In this document: in pieces, positions 8,851 through 15,744 of the stretch
Position numbering within the stretch: position 1 is the stretch's first letter
How the letters are laid out: each line of letters opens with the position of its first letter
From: CAIZGX01 sp964430305
GTDB lineage: Bacteria; Bacteroidota; Bacteroidia; Flavobacteriales_D; Sanyastnellaceae
DNA: 29,864 nt
Assembly: GCA_964430305.1 (NCBI GenBank)
Contig: CAYSEX010000024.1
Coordinates: forward strand, 1 to 29,864
Reading direction: 5' to 3'
The notes under the pieces: generated by a model
Told to the model about the DNA's origin: nothing
Databases searched by the model: none
Seen by the model: the letters and a program-made list of their open reading frames with translations, nothing else
Made by a program: the position numbers and the translations under genes

Positions 8851-9916
8851 TATATTTCTCTTGCTTTCCATTCACGTAATGGCGCAAGATTCCATTCCGT
8901 TGAATCATTTTCGAATTCTTGCATCGCACAACAGCTACAAGAAATTACCCTCTGAACAAGAGATGCGATTTCTGAATAAAATACGGAAACAACTGGGTGA
9001 AGAGAATAATCCAGACATGATTGCATACGGTCATGCCACGCTCGAAGAGCAACTTTCCATGCATCAAATTCGAGGGTTAGAGTTCGATGTTTATGCCGAT
9101 CCAAAAGGCAATGCATTTCGAAAAAGACAAATTGGTTTTTTTGCACGCGGTGTGAAGAAGAAGTGCAAGGAGCCATTGCTGAGTCAACCCGGATTGAAAA
9201 TATTACACATCAAAGACATTGATTTTGAAACGCATGTTTTTTCGTTTGAACAAGCCCTGTTGCAATTACGCACTTGGAGTGTGAATCATCCCAATCATTT
9301 TCCCATCTATGTCAACATTGAATTGAAAGAAGATGGACCCGGAAATAGTTCACGCGCACTGCAACGCTTGGGATTCAAAAAGGCTCCACTGTTTGATTCT
9401 GTGGCATGGAGCGAACTCAATACCACCATTGTTCAAACTTTGGCAGACCGCATTGTAACTCCGATAGATATGCAAGGAGATTACGCAGATTTAAGGCAAA
9501 GAATAGATTCTTTGAATTGGCCGAAATTGCATGATGTGCGTGGGAAGTTTATTTTTATTGTGGAAGGATTCAATCAAGAAACAAGTAAGTTGTATTGGAC
9601 GAATCCAACGCATTTTCCAGTTTTTGGATACGGTAGTGAACAAAACCGCAACTGTATTTTTTTGTTGAGGAATGACCCCTTGCAAAACGAAACTGCCATT
9701 CAAGATTTGGTTCGAAGGGGGTTTATAGTTCGAACACGAACAGACGCGGGCACTTGGGAAGCAAGAAGAAATGATAGTTCTAGGAAAAATGCGGCATTAC
9801 AAAGCATGGCACAAATTGTTTCAACAGATTATTATCTCCCAAATTTGGTGTGGAGTGCCTATTGCGTGAAGCTTATGAATGGTTCAGATCATGAACTTTT
9901 AGAGATTCAGAAATAA
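8831..9916 (+). CDS. Secreted Ca2+-dependent phosphoinositide phospholipase C-like protein
   Basis: From the ATG at 8831 the product is 361 residues and starts with a signal peptide (MKQWWPSIFLLLSIHVMAQ). An upstream TTG would lengthen it by three residues but is less likely. The PI-PLC-type TIM-barrel motifs are present: ILASHNSYK with a catalytic-type His33, RGLEFDVYADP with Glu84 and Asp86, a second His near HIKDIDF (about 127), and VNIELKED. Related proteins cleave phosphoinositide-like phosphodiesters. There is no T9SS sorting domain, so periplasmic or outer-membrane location is expected. It overlaps the symporter gene by 20 bp, and the two might supply and import a breakdown product; this is inference. 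Confidence 0.8.
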   Translation: MKQWWPSIFLLLSIHVMAQDSIPLNHFRILASHNSYKKLPSEQEMRFLNKIRKQLGEENNPDMIAYGHATLEEQLSMHQIRGLEFDVYADPKGNAFRKRQIGFFARGVKKKCKEPLLSQPGLKILHIKDIDFETHVFSFEQALLQLRTWSVNHPNHFPIYVNIELKEDGPGNSSRALQRLGFKKAPLFDSVAWSELNTTIVQTLADRIVTPIDMQGDYADLRQRIDSLNWPKLHDVRGKFIFIVEGFNQETSKLYWTNPTHFPVFGYGSEQNRNCIFLLRNDPLQNETAIQDLVRRGFIVRTRTDAGTWEARRNDSSRKNAALQSMAQIVSTDYYLPNLVWSAYCVKLMNGSDHELLEIQK

Positions 9917-10016
9917 CAACCAGAGGCCTCCATTTTCAGTCCCCCCAAAAAAGAATAAAAAAAATTTTTTCATTTGTTGTGAAGTTTGAATTATTCGTTT
10001 CATTTTCGCACTCGAT

Positions 10017-10994
10017 ATGGGAAAATACGGAACAATGCGCGAATTCATGGAGCGCAACTATTTGCACTTCAATTCTGCTGCTCTTGTAGATGCGGCAAAA
10101 GGGTATGAGCAACACCTTGTAGAAGGTGGTAAAATGATGATCACCCTTGCAGGTGCAATGTCTACAGCTGAATTGGGAATTTCACTTGCTGAAATGATTC
10201 GTGAAGGCAAAGTAGATATCATCTCGTGCACAGGTGCAAACTTGGAAGAAGACTTAATGAATTTGGTAGCACACAATCACTATGAGCGTGTGCCCAATTA
10301 CCGCGATCTTACTCCGCAAGAAGAATGGGATCTTTTAGAACGCGGTCTGAATCGTGTTACCGATACTTGTATTCCAGAAGAAGAAGCATTTCGCAGATTA
10401 CAAAAGCACATTCATGCGTTGTGGGCCGATGCCAATGCAAAAGGTGAGCGTTATTTTCCGCATGAGTTCATGTATAAGATGATTTTAAGCGGCGTGTTAG
10501 AGCAGTACTATCAAATAGATCCGAAGAATTCTTGGATGATTGCTGCTGCTGAAAAAAACTTGCCAATCATAGTTCCAGGTTGGGAAGACAGTACCATGGG
10601 AAACATCTTTGCGAGCTATTGCATCAAAGGGGAAATTCAACCAACAACCATGAAGAGCGGTATTGAATACATGATGTGGTTGGCCGATTGGTATACGAAA
10701 AATTCCAGTGGGAAAGGCGTTGGTTTCTTCCAAATAGGTGGTGGAATTGCTGGAGATTTTCCAATTTGTGTGGTTCCAATGTTATACCAAGACATGGAAA
10801 TGCATGACATTCCATTCTGGGGATACTTCTGTCAGATTTCAGACAGCACCACATCATACGGTAGCTACAGCGGAGCGGTTCCAAACGAAAAAATAACTTG
10901 GGGTAAATTAGACATCACTACCCCGAAATACATCATAGAAAGTGATGCTACCATTGTGGCTCCATTAATTTTTGCTTGGCTTTTGAATCACTAA
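10017..10994 (+). CDS. Deoxyhypusine synthase family protein, probable polyamine aminobutyltransferase (homospermidine-type)
   Basis: The 325-residue protein aligns by eye with eukaryotic deoxyhypusine synthase along its length: GAMSTAELG, SCTGANLEED, PIIVPGWEDSTMGN, FFQIGGGIAGDFP, and the C-terminal ITWGKLDITTPK followed by ESDATIVAPL. The lysine in TWGK (Lys297) corresponds to the catalytic lysine (human K329) that carries the aminobutyl intermediate. Bacteria lack eIF5A, the usual protein substrate. Bacterial homologues are therefore thought to transfer the aminobutyl group to a free polyamine such as putrescine, making homospermidine. That assignment is inference here, supported by an arginine decarboxylase gene 4.7 kb away. 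It starts 100 bp after the phospholipase gene and 13 bp before the next gene. Confidence 0.87.
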   Translation: MGKYGTMREFMERNYLHFNSAALVDAAKGYEQHLVEGGKMMITLAGAMSTAELGISLAEMIREGKVDIISCTGANLEEDLMNLVAHNHYERVPNYRDLTPQEEWDLLERGLNRVTDTCIPEEEAFRRLQKHIHALWADANAKGERYFPHEFMYKMILSGVLEQYYQIDPKNSWMIAAAEKNLPIIVPGWEDSTMGNIFASYCIKGEIQPTTMKSGIEYMMWLADWYTKNSSGKGVGFFQIGGGIAGDFPICVVPMLYQDMEMHDIPFWGYFCQISDSTTSYGSYSGAVPNEKITWGKLDITTPKYIIESDATIVAPLIFAWLLNH

Positions 10995-11007
10995 GAATAC
11001 TTGGCAC

Positions 11008-11355
11008 ATGAAAAGAGTAATCAAAGACTACAACGCAATTACTGATGAGCAGGCAACGCTCATAAAAGAGAAATTCCCGAACGGATTTGAAAATGAACAT
11101 TTGGTTTCGTTCACAACACCGAAAGGTGAATACATCAAAGCACTTGAAATTCGAACAGAGGATACCATTTATCTTTTCAAAATTGATAAAAACATGTCTG
11201 TTGCAGAAGATGAAAATGCCGAGACAGATGGTGATGTGAATGATTTCGATGGATTCAAGGGCGCAGATGGTGCAGATGATGATGAAGAGGATGATGATGC
11301 AGATGATAACATGGATGAAGCTGAGGAAATTGCCGATGATGGTGATGACGACTAG
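11008..11355 (+). CDS. Small protein with highly acidic C-terminal tail
   Basis: The 115-residue protein has two parts. Residues 1 to about 62 form a compact domain (MKRVIKDYNAITDEQ, then EHLVSFTTPKGEYIKALEIR and TIYLFKID). The rest is almost entirely Asp, Glu, Ala and Gly, ending in runs such as DDDEEDDDADD. No signal peptide or membrane segment is seen, so it should be cytoplasmic. It starts 13 bp after the DHS-like gene and is followed by a strong terminator, so the two genes form a bicistronic unit. Related small acidic proteins occur in Bacteroidota, but I know of no function. Binding of polyamines or another cationic ligand by the tail is possible but only a guess. Confidence 0.8.
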   Translation: MKRVIKDYNAITDEQATLIKEKFPNGFENEHLVSFTTPKGEYIKALEIRTEDTIYLFKIDKNMSVAEDENAETDGDVNDFDGFKGADGADDDEEDDDADDNMDEAEEIADDGDDD

Positions 11356-11374
11356 TGCGTAATAAAAAATAATT

Positions 11375-11406
11375 AAACCTCGAATAAATTTGTTCGAGGT
11401 TTTTTT
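11375..11406 (+). terminator. Rho-independent terminator after the DHS-like / acidic-protein unit
   Basis: AAACCTCGAA (11375-11384) pairs perfectly with TTCGAGGTTT (11393-11402) around an eight-base loop. An uninterrupted T-run at 11400-11406 follows. It lies 20 bp after the stop of the acidic-protein gene and just before the inhibitor-like gene. Confidence 0.88.
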
Positions 11407-11424
11407 ATGGTCCATTTTTGTTCA

Positions 11425-12579
11425 ATGAAAAAAATACTAGCGTTAATAATTATTTCGGTTTTTAGTTACCAAGCTAAAGCGCAATGTGTAGATCCATCGC
11501 TTATCAATCCCTTCGCAATTTGTCCAATGATTTGGATGCCGGTTTGTGGTTGTGATGGTGTAACCTATGGCAATGCATGCGAAGCATTGAATTTTGGCGG
11601 AGTAACAGATTATACAGACGGCGAATGTGGGGTAAATAATTGCAATCCAATTCCCGTTGGCGTTGATTTTGGAATGTGTGCCATGGCGCTTGGATTCGCT
11701 ATGACAGATAGCGGTTGTGTCTCTTTAAGTGGTTGTGGTTATTTGGGTTCTGATGGTATTGACTACAGTGGTTCTTTTTTCACATCTTCGTATGAGTGTA
11801 ACCAAACGTGCTTGGGTGATACGTTAATAGTTCTTGAGTGCATTGACTCCACATTAATAGATCCTACTGTATTATGTCCCGGAATTTATTTGCCAGTTTG
11901 TGGATGCGATGGTATTACGTATCCTAATTTTTGTTCTGCTGTGAATTATGCCGGAGTTACCAGTTATACAGAGGGGGAATGCATTCAATATGCACCTGCA
12001 TGTTCAGATGTGAGTGGAGTTGATTTTGGTGATTGTGACATGGCGCTGGGTTGGGCATTCAACGGTACATCGTGTAGCGCTTATTCTGGCTGCAGTTGGT
12101 TGGTGAATGGTATTGATTACAGTGGAGCTTTTTATTCCGACATTCAATCATGTTTGCTCACGTGCGCCGATGGTGATCCGTGTATTGACAGCACACTGAT
12201 AAACCCTGCGGTGGATTGTATTGCCATTTATGATCCGGTTTGTGGATGCAACAACGTAACCTACAACAATTTCTGTGAGGCCATTTATTACGGCGGAGTG
12301 ACACATTATTCTGCAGGTCCGTGTATCGTTCAAGTCAATGAAAATGACACCGAAAATTTAACTGTTTATCCGAACCCAACGAATGAAAGCATTAGTATTT
12401 CAATGCATGGTGAGACGTTTTCATTCAAGTTGTTGAACTTGTCTGGTGAAGTTTTAGAAAGGAAAATGAGATGTCATTCAAACTATACCTTTTCTACAAC
12501 TCATCTGGCTGCGGGTGTATACATTTTGGAGGTTAAATGCGATAGTACAATTCAACGCATTCGGGTTGTGGTAAATTAA
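11425..12579 (+). CDS. T9SS-secreted protein with three Kazal domains alternating with Kunitz-like six-cysteine modules
   Basis: The ATG at 11425 gives a clean signal peptide (MKKILALIIISVFSYQAKAQ); an in-frame ATG at 11407 lies next to the terminator T-run and is unlikely. The mature 384-residue precursor has three Kazal-type domains (about 21-68, 139-186, 253-300), each with PVCGC(D/N)(G/N)(I/V)TY and a final Cys. Between them are two copies (73-129 and 193-247) of a six-cysteine module with DFG(M/D)C, SGC, DYSG and a terminal CxxxC, resembling a Kunitz domain with changed spacing. A T9SS sorting domain (LTVYPNPTN) occupies about 311-384. Kazal domains inhibit serine proteases, so a cell-surface or released protease inhibitor is likely. 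The stop codon interlocks with that of the convergent regulator gene. Confidence 0.85.
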   Translation: MKKILALIIISVFSYQAKAQCVDPSLINPFAICPMIWMPVCGCDGVTYGNACEALNFGGVTDYTDGECGVNNCNPIPVGVDFGMCAMALGFAMTDSGCVSLSGCGYLGSDGIDYSGSFFTSSYECNQTCLGDTLIVLECIDSTLIDPTVLCPGIYLPVCGCDGITYPNFCSAVNYAGVTSYTEGECIQYAPACSDVSGVDFGDCDMALGWAFNGTSCSAYSGCSWLVNGIDYSGAFYSDIQSCLLTCADGDPCIDSTLINPAVDCIAIYDPVCGCNNVTYNNFCEAIYYGGVTHYSAGPCIVQVNENDTENLTVYPNPTNESISISMHGETFSFKLLNLSGEVLERKMRCHSNYTFSTTHLAAGVYILEVKCDSTIQRIRVVVN

Positions 12580-13220
12580 TTCAGCAATGTGATTTTGTTT
12601 CTTCCCATTTGAATCTTTCCTTTTCTCTCCATTTGTTTCAGAATGCGAGAGATAACTTCTCGTGAAGAGTTGAGTTGTGTTGCTAATTCGTGATGTGTGG
12701 CGATAACAACGTGGTCTTCATTGGTTGCCTTTTGTTTCAAAAGCTGCAACAACCGGTCGTCTAAATTGTGAAAGGCAATTCCATCAATGGTCTTAAGCAA
12801 TTCGTCGAATCTTTTTTGATACGTTTTCAAGATGAATGATTTAAACGAAGGATACGCGGTAGTCCATTCATCAATGACTTGAATGGGTAGCATCAAAACA
12901 CGTGTATCTTCTTCCGCAATAGCCCGAACATTACTAACAGCATTTCCCATGCAACAGGTCAGAGACATGGCACAAGTTTCTCCCGGTTTAATGAAATAAA
13001 GCAGTAATTCATTCCCGTCTTCATCTTCACGTAGAATGCGTAAGTGCCCTTCTAAAACCAAAGGCATATACACAATGGGGTCACCAATATCAACCAACCA
13101 ATCGTCTTGTTTTACCTGCTTCATTTTCGCTGTTGCAAGAATTTGATTAACGGCTGCAGATTCATAGATGTCGGGAAACAGAGCTTTAAAAGCTTCATTG
13201 GAAAGATTGGAATTCGACAT
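12576..13220 (-). CDS. Crp/Fnr family transcriptional regulator
   Basis: The chosen ATG at 13220 gives 214 residues, normal for the family; an upstream in-frame start would add 18 residues not typical of it. Residues about 25-125 form a cyclic-nucleotide-binding-like domain (LVLEGHLRIL, then IKPGET). Residues 150-214 form a winged helix with recognition segment ATQLNSSREVISRILKQM. Cys83, Cys89 and Cys90 cluster in ETCAMSLTCC, directly after the position of the cyclic-nucleotide pocket, so a redox, heme or Fe-S sensing role is conceivable. It is divergent from paaB with 99 bp between starts, which makes the phenylacetate genes its likely target. Its 3' end overlaps the inhibitor-like gene by 4 bp. 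Confidence 0.92.
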   Translation of the reverse strand: MSNSNLSNEAFKALFPDIYESAAVNQILATAKMKQVKQDDWLVDIGDPIVYMPLVLEGHLRILREDEDGNELLLYFIKPGETCAMSLTCCMGNAVSNVRAIAEEDTRVLMLPIQVIDEWTTAYPSFKSFILKTYQKRFDELLKTIDGIAFHNLDDRLLQLLKQKATNEDHVVIATHHELATQLNSSREVISRILKQMERKGKIQMGRNKITLLN

Positions 13221-13319
13221 AGCTGATATTAATTTTTCCAAACAAAGATAGAAATCATGCGAAAAGCGATGCATTTCTGTATCACATGCGTTAAATTCGT
13301 TGCACCTAATTTTAAAACA
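13221..13319. promoter_or_regulatory. Divergent intergenic region between the Crp/Fnr regulator and paaB
   Basis: This 99-bp, AT-rich spacer must hold the promoters of both divergent units. It contains an imperfect inverted repeat at 13250-13278, AGAAAT and ATTTCT arms around 17 bp with CG/CG pairing inside. This does not match the standard Crp (TGTGA-N6-TCACA) or Fnr (TTGAT-N4-ATCAA) operators, so assigning it to the regulator is speculative. Confidence 0.35.
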
Positions 13320-13607
13320 ATGAGTTCTTCAAATTGGCCTTTGTGGGAAATCTTTATTCGAAGCAAAAGTGGATTGGCACATAAGCACGTAGGAAGTTTG
13401 CATGCTGCAGATGCAAAAATGGCAATTGAAAATGCCCGAGATGTGTATACCAGAAGAATGGAAGGCGTGAGTATCTGGGTGGTTCCAAGTTCTGAAATTA
13501 CGGCTTCATCACCTGCAGAAAAAGATATTCTTTTCGATCCAGCCAATGACAAGGTATATCGTCATCCAACTTTTTATGATATACCAGATCAAATAGGACA
13601 CATGTAA
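13320..13607 (+). CDS. paaB: 1,2-phenylacetyl-CoA epoxidase subunit PaaB
   Basis: The ATG at 13320 gives 95 residues starting MSSSNWPLWEIFIRSKSG; longer in-frame extensions add unrelated residues. PaaB hallmarks are WPLWEIFIRSK, GLAHKHVGSLHAADA, NARDVYTRR and VWIWVV-like VSIWVVPSS. PaaB is a small bridging subunit of the multicomponent epoxidase that converts phenylacetyl-CoA to its ring-1,2-epoxide in aerobic phenylacetate breakdown. It has no catalytic di-iron site. It is the first gene of a three-gene unit and ends 1 bp before paaC. The catalytic subunit gene paaA, normally directly upstream, is absent here. Confidence 0.93.
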   Translation: MSSSNWPLWEIFIRSKSGLAHKHVGSLHAADAKMAIENARDVYTRRMEGVSIWVVPSSEITASSPAEKDILFDPANDKVYRHPTFYDIPDQIGHM

Positions 13608-13608
13608 T

Positions 13609-14358
13609 ATGGGAGTTTTAGAAAACTATTTACTGCATCTAGCAGACAATCAGCTCATCTTGGGTCAGCGCCTTGCCGAATGGTGCGGTCACGGTCCCGT
13701 TTTGGAAGAGGATATTGCTCTGAGTAATTTTGCATTAGACAATATTGGTCAAGCAACGTTACTTTATAAGCGTGTTGCAGAGATTGAAGGAGCGGGTAAA
13801 TCAGAAGATGACTATGCGTTCCTTCGTTCAGAGAGAGAATATTTCAATTTCTTGGCCATGGAGCTGCCGAATGGCGATTATGCTTTTACCATTGCAAGAC
13901 AGTATTTATTTGCCGAGTTTTATGCGTTGTATTTGTCGGAATTAACGAAGTCAAAAGACACATTTCTCGCTGAATATGCAGTAAAATCATTGAAAGAAGT
14001 GAAGTATCATGTGCAGCATGCGCGTGATTGGGTTTTACGCATGGGCGATGGAACTGAAGAGAGTCACCACCGCATTCAACAAGCCGTGAATCACATTTGG
14101 AATTTTACCGGTGAATGGTTCATGGATTTTGAAGCAGATGCTGAGCTCATGGAAGCGGGTGTGGTTCCAACCAACAGTAAACTTCTTTCGGAATGGCAAA
14201 GTGCAGTACAAAAGACTTTGTTGGAGGCAACTGTTGTTATGCCTGTAAGCGGTTGGATGCACAGCGGTGGCAGACATGGAAAGCACACAGAATACATGGG
14301 GCATCTTTTAACCCCAATGCAATATCTACAGCGCGCATACCCCAATGCTAAGTGGTAA
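13609..14358 (+). CDS. paaC: 1,2-phenylacetyl-CoA epoxidase subunit PaaC
   Basis: The 249-residue product has normal PaaC length. It is a ferritin-like helical protein: LADNQLILGQRLAEWCGHGP near the N-terminus, IALSNFALDNIGQA, EVKYHVQHARDWVLRMGDGT in the middle, and GRHGKHTEYMGHLL near the C-terminus. PaaC pairs with catalytic PaaA as the structural beta-like subunit of the epoxidase. The start is 1 bp after the paaB stop, which indicates tight coupling. Confidence 0.95.
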   Translation: MGVLENYLLHLADNQLILGQRLAEWCGHGPVLEEDIALSNFALDNIGQATLLYKRVAEIEGAGKSEDDYAFLRSEREYFNFLAMELPNGDYAFTIARQYLFAEFYALYLSELTKSKDTFLAEYAVKSLKEVKYHVQHARDWVLRMGDGTEESHHRIQQAVNHIWNFTGEWFMDFEADAELMEAGVVPTNSKLLSEWQSAVQKTLLEATVVMPVSGWMHSGGRHGKHTEYMGHLLTPMQYLQRAYPNAKW

Positions 14359-14389
14359 ACATTTGGCTTGCTATTGTTGTTTGTAAGGT

Positions 14390-14875
14390 ATGATTCAAGC
14401 TGAAGACATCTGGCAATTTCTCACTGAGGTGGAAGACCCCGAGATTCCTGTTGTGAATGTGATTGAAATGGGAATAGTTCGAGATGTAACATATGCCCAA
14501 GATAAATGGGTGGTATCCATAACACCTACTTATAGCGGTTGTCCTGCTATGCATGCCATAGAACAAGACATTACAGAATTACTTTCAGAAAAAGGTCTTC
14601 AACATTTTGAGGTAAAGACCATTTTATCGCCCGCATGGACCACCGATTGGATGACGAATGAAGCGCGTATGAAACTAGAGGCATATGGTATAGCACCGCC
14701 GCAAAAGGGAAGTTCAGACAAAGCGTTGCTTATGGGAAAACTGAGAGATGTGAAATGCCCCAGATGTAAGTCATATGATACGCACATGATCTCACAATTT
14801 GGAAGTACCGCCTGCAAATCTTTGTATAAATGCGAATCGTGCCTTGAACCTTTCGATTATTTCAAATGCATTTAA
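14390..14875 (+). CDS. paaD: Phenylacetate pathway Fe-S assembly protein PaaD
   Basis: The 161-residue protein has an N-terminal MIP18/DUF59-type domain (LTEVEDPEIPVVNVIEMGIV, then TPTYSGCPAM). A C-terminal zinc ribbon carries CPRC and CESC plus two more cysteines, the PaaD architecture. PaaD is thought to help mature iron centres of the epoxidase system. It begins 31 bp after paaC. Its TAA interlocks with the stop of the convergent mechanosensitive channel gene (TTAA at 14872-14875). Confidence 0.93.
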   Translation: MIQAEDIWQFLTEVEDPEIPVVNVIEMGIVRDVTYAQDKWVVSITPTYSGCPAMHAIEQDITELLSEKGLQHFEVKTILSPAWTTDWMTNEARMKLEAYGIAPPQKGSSDKALLMGKLRDVKCPRCKSYDTHMISQFGSTACKSLYKCESCLEPFDYFKCI

Positions 14876-15744
14876 TGGCGTAGTGATTCCGCAACTTTTT
14901 TTCTATTGTGAAGAATAGTGACCACCGCTCGAATGGTGGCTTTCTTTATCATTTTTTCAAGCTGCTTGTTGGTGTCATCAATCATGATGAATTGAAACTT
15001 GAACTTCACATCATTCGAAGACAGAGAAACTACCTTGAGGTTAATGGTGTTTTCAATGATGTTCGCATGATAATCTGCAATGTGTTCCCAAATTTCAGTT
15101 TGTAGTTCAGATACTTCAGAAACAGCCAGTAGATCAGCTTCAAAGTCTAATGAAATTTTCTTGATTTCACGACGAGTATAATTGATAAAATCGCTACCGA
15201 AAAAAACATTGTTCGGTATATAAATCAAGTCGTCATCATCATTGATTAAATGAACACTACTCAATGTAATGTCTTGAATTTTCCCTTTGTGATTTCCAAT
15301 TTGAACCTCATCACCAATGTTTATGATTCGTGCGAAGGTCATGTACATTCCATTAATGAAATTGGAAATGTAATCTTTGGTAATCAAGACTACGGCTGCC
15401 GCAACCAACGAAAGCGTGGTCATGGCTTTCTCCAAAGAAATATTTAAAACCGCCAATAAAAGTAAAGAGAGGTATACCGCATAAAGCACTCGAGAAATGT
15501 GTTTTATGCCAGATAGAAAATTATCTCGCTTTCCTTTAGTCTCAGGGTTATAAAAAACCTTGATGATTTGATGTATGATATCGGTAATAAGAAAAGTAAC
15601 TACCAGTCGAAACAAAGACTCGGCGAGATAATCCAAATAAGGGATTTTCTTGATTAAATCAATAGAAAAATTCTTATTCCAAAAGGCAATGCTTAGGACT
15701 CCAGTGGCCAAGAGCAAATGAATGAATGAACTTCTTTTATTCAT
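14872..15744 (-). CDS. Small-conductance mechanosensitive ion channel (MscS family)
   Basis: The 290-residue protein has about four hydrophobic segments, including an MscS pore-type helix (AMTTLSLVAAAVVLITKDYI). The conserved beta domain follows: RIINIGDEVQIGNHKGKIQDI and later DDDLIYIPNNVFF. A C-terminal alpha/beta domain completes it. Such channels open under hypo-osmotic membrane tension to release solutes. The start overlaps the end of the arginine decarboxylase gene by 8 bp, so it is the last gene of a corA-speA-mscS unit. Confidence 0.9.
   Translation of the reverse strand: MNKRSSFIHLLLATGVLSIAFWNKNFSIDLIKKIPYLDYLAESLFRLVVTFLITDIIHQIIKVFYNPETKGKRDNFLSGIKHISRVLYAVYLSLLLLAVLNISLEKAMTTLSLVAAAVVLITKDYISNFINGMYMTFARIINIGDEVQIGNHKGKIQDITLSSVHLINDDDDLIYIPNNVFFGSDFINYTRREIKKISLDFEADLLAVSEVSELQTEIWEHIADYHANIIENTINLKVVSLSSNDVKFKFQFIMIDDTNKQLEKMIKKATIRAVVTILHNRKKVAESLRH

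Noticed and set aside
9957..9970. A-tract/T-tract palindrome before the DHS-like gene as a terminator
   Set aside because: There is no loop or GC-containing stem; it may bend DNA or be part of an AT-rich promoter, but nothing more can be supported.
10948..11415. 155-codon open frame on the minus strand opposite the acidic-protein gene
   Set aside because: It mirrors the Asp/Glu-rich codons of the plus-strand gene, giving Ile/Phe-rich low-complexity sequence, and it runs through the terminator and the end of the DHS-like gene.
13250..13278. Inverted repeat as a Crp/Fnr operator
   Set aside because: The arms are short and do not match Crp or Fnr consensus; kept only as a weak remark within the spacer.
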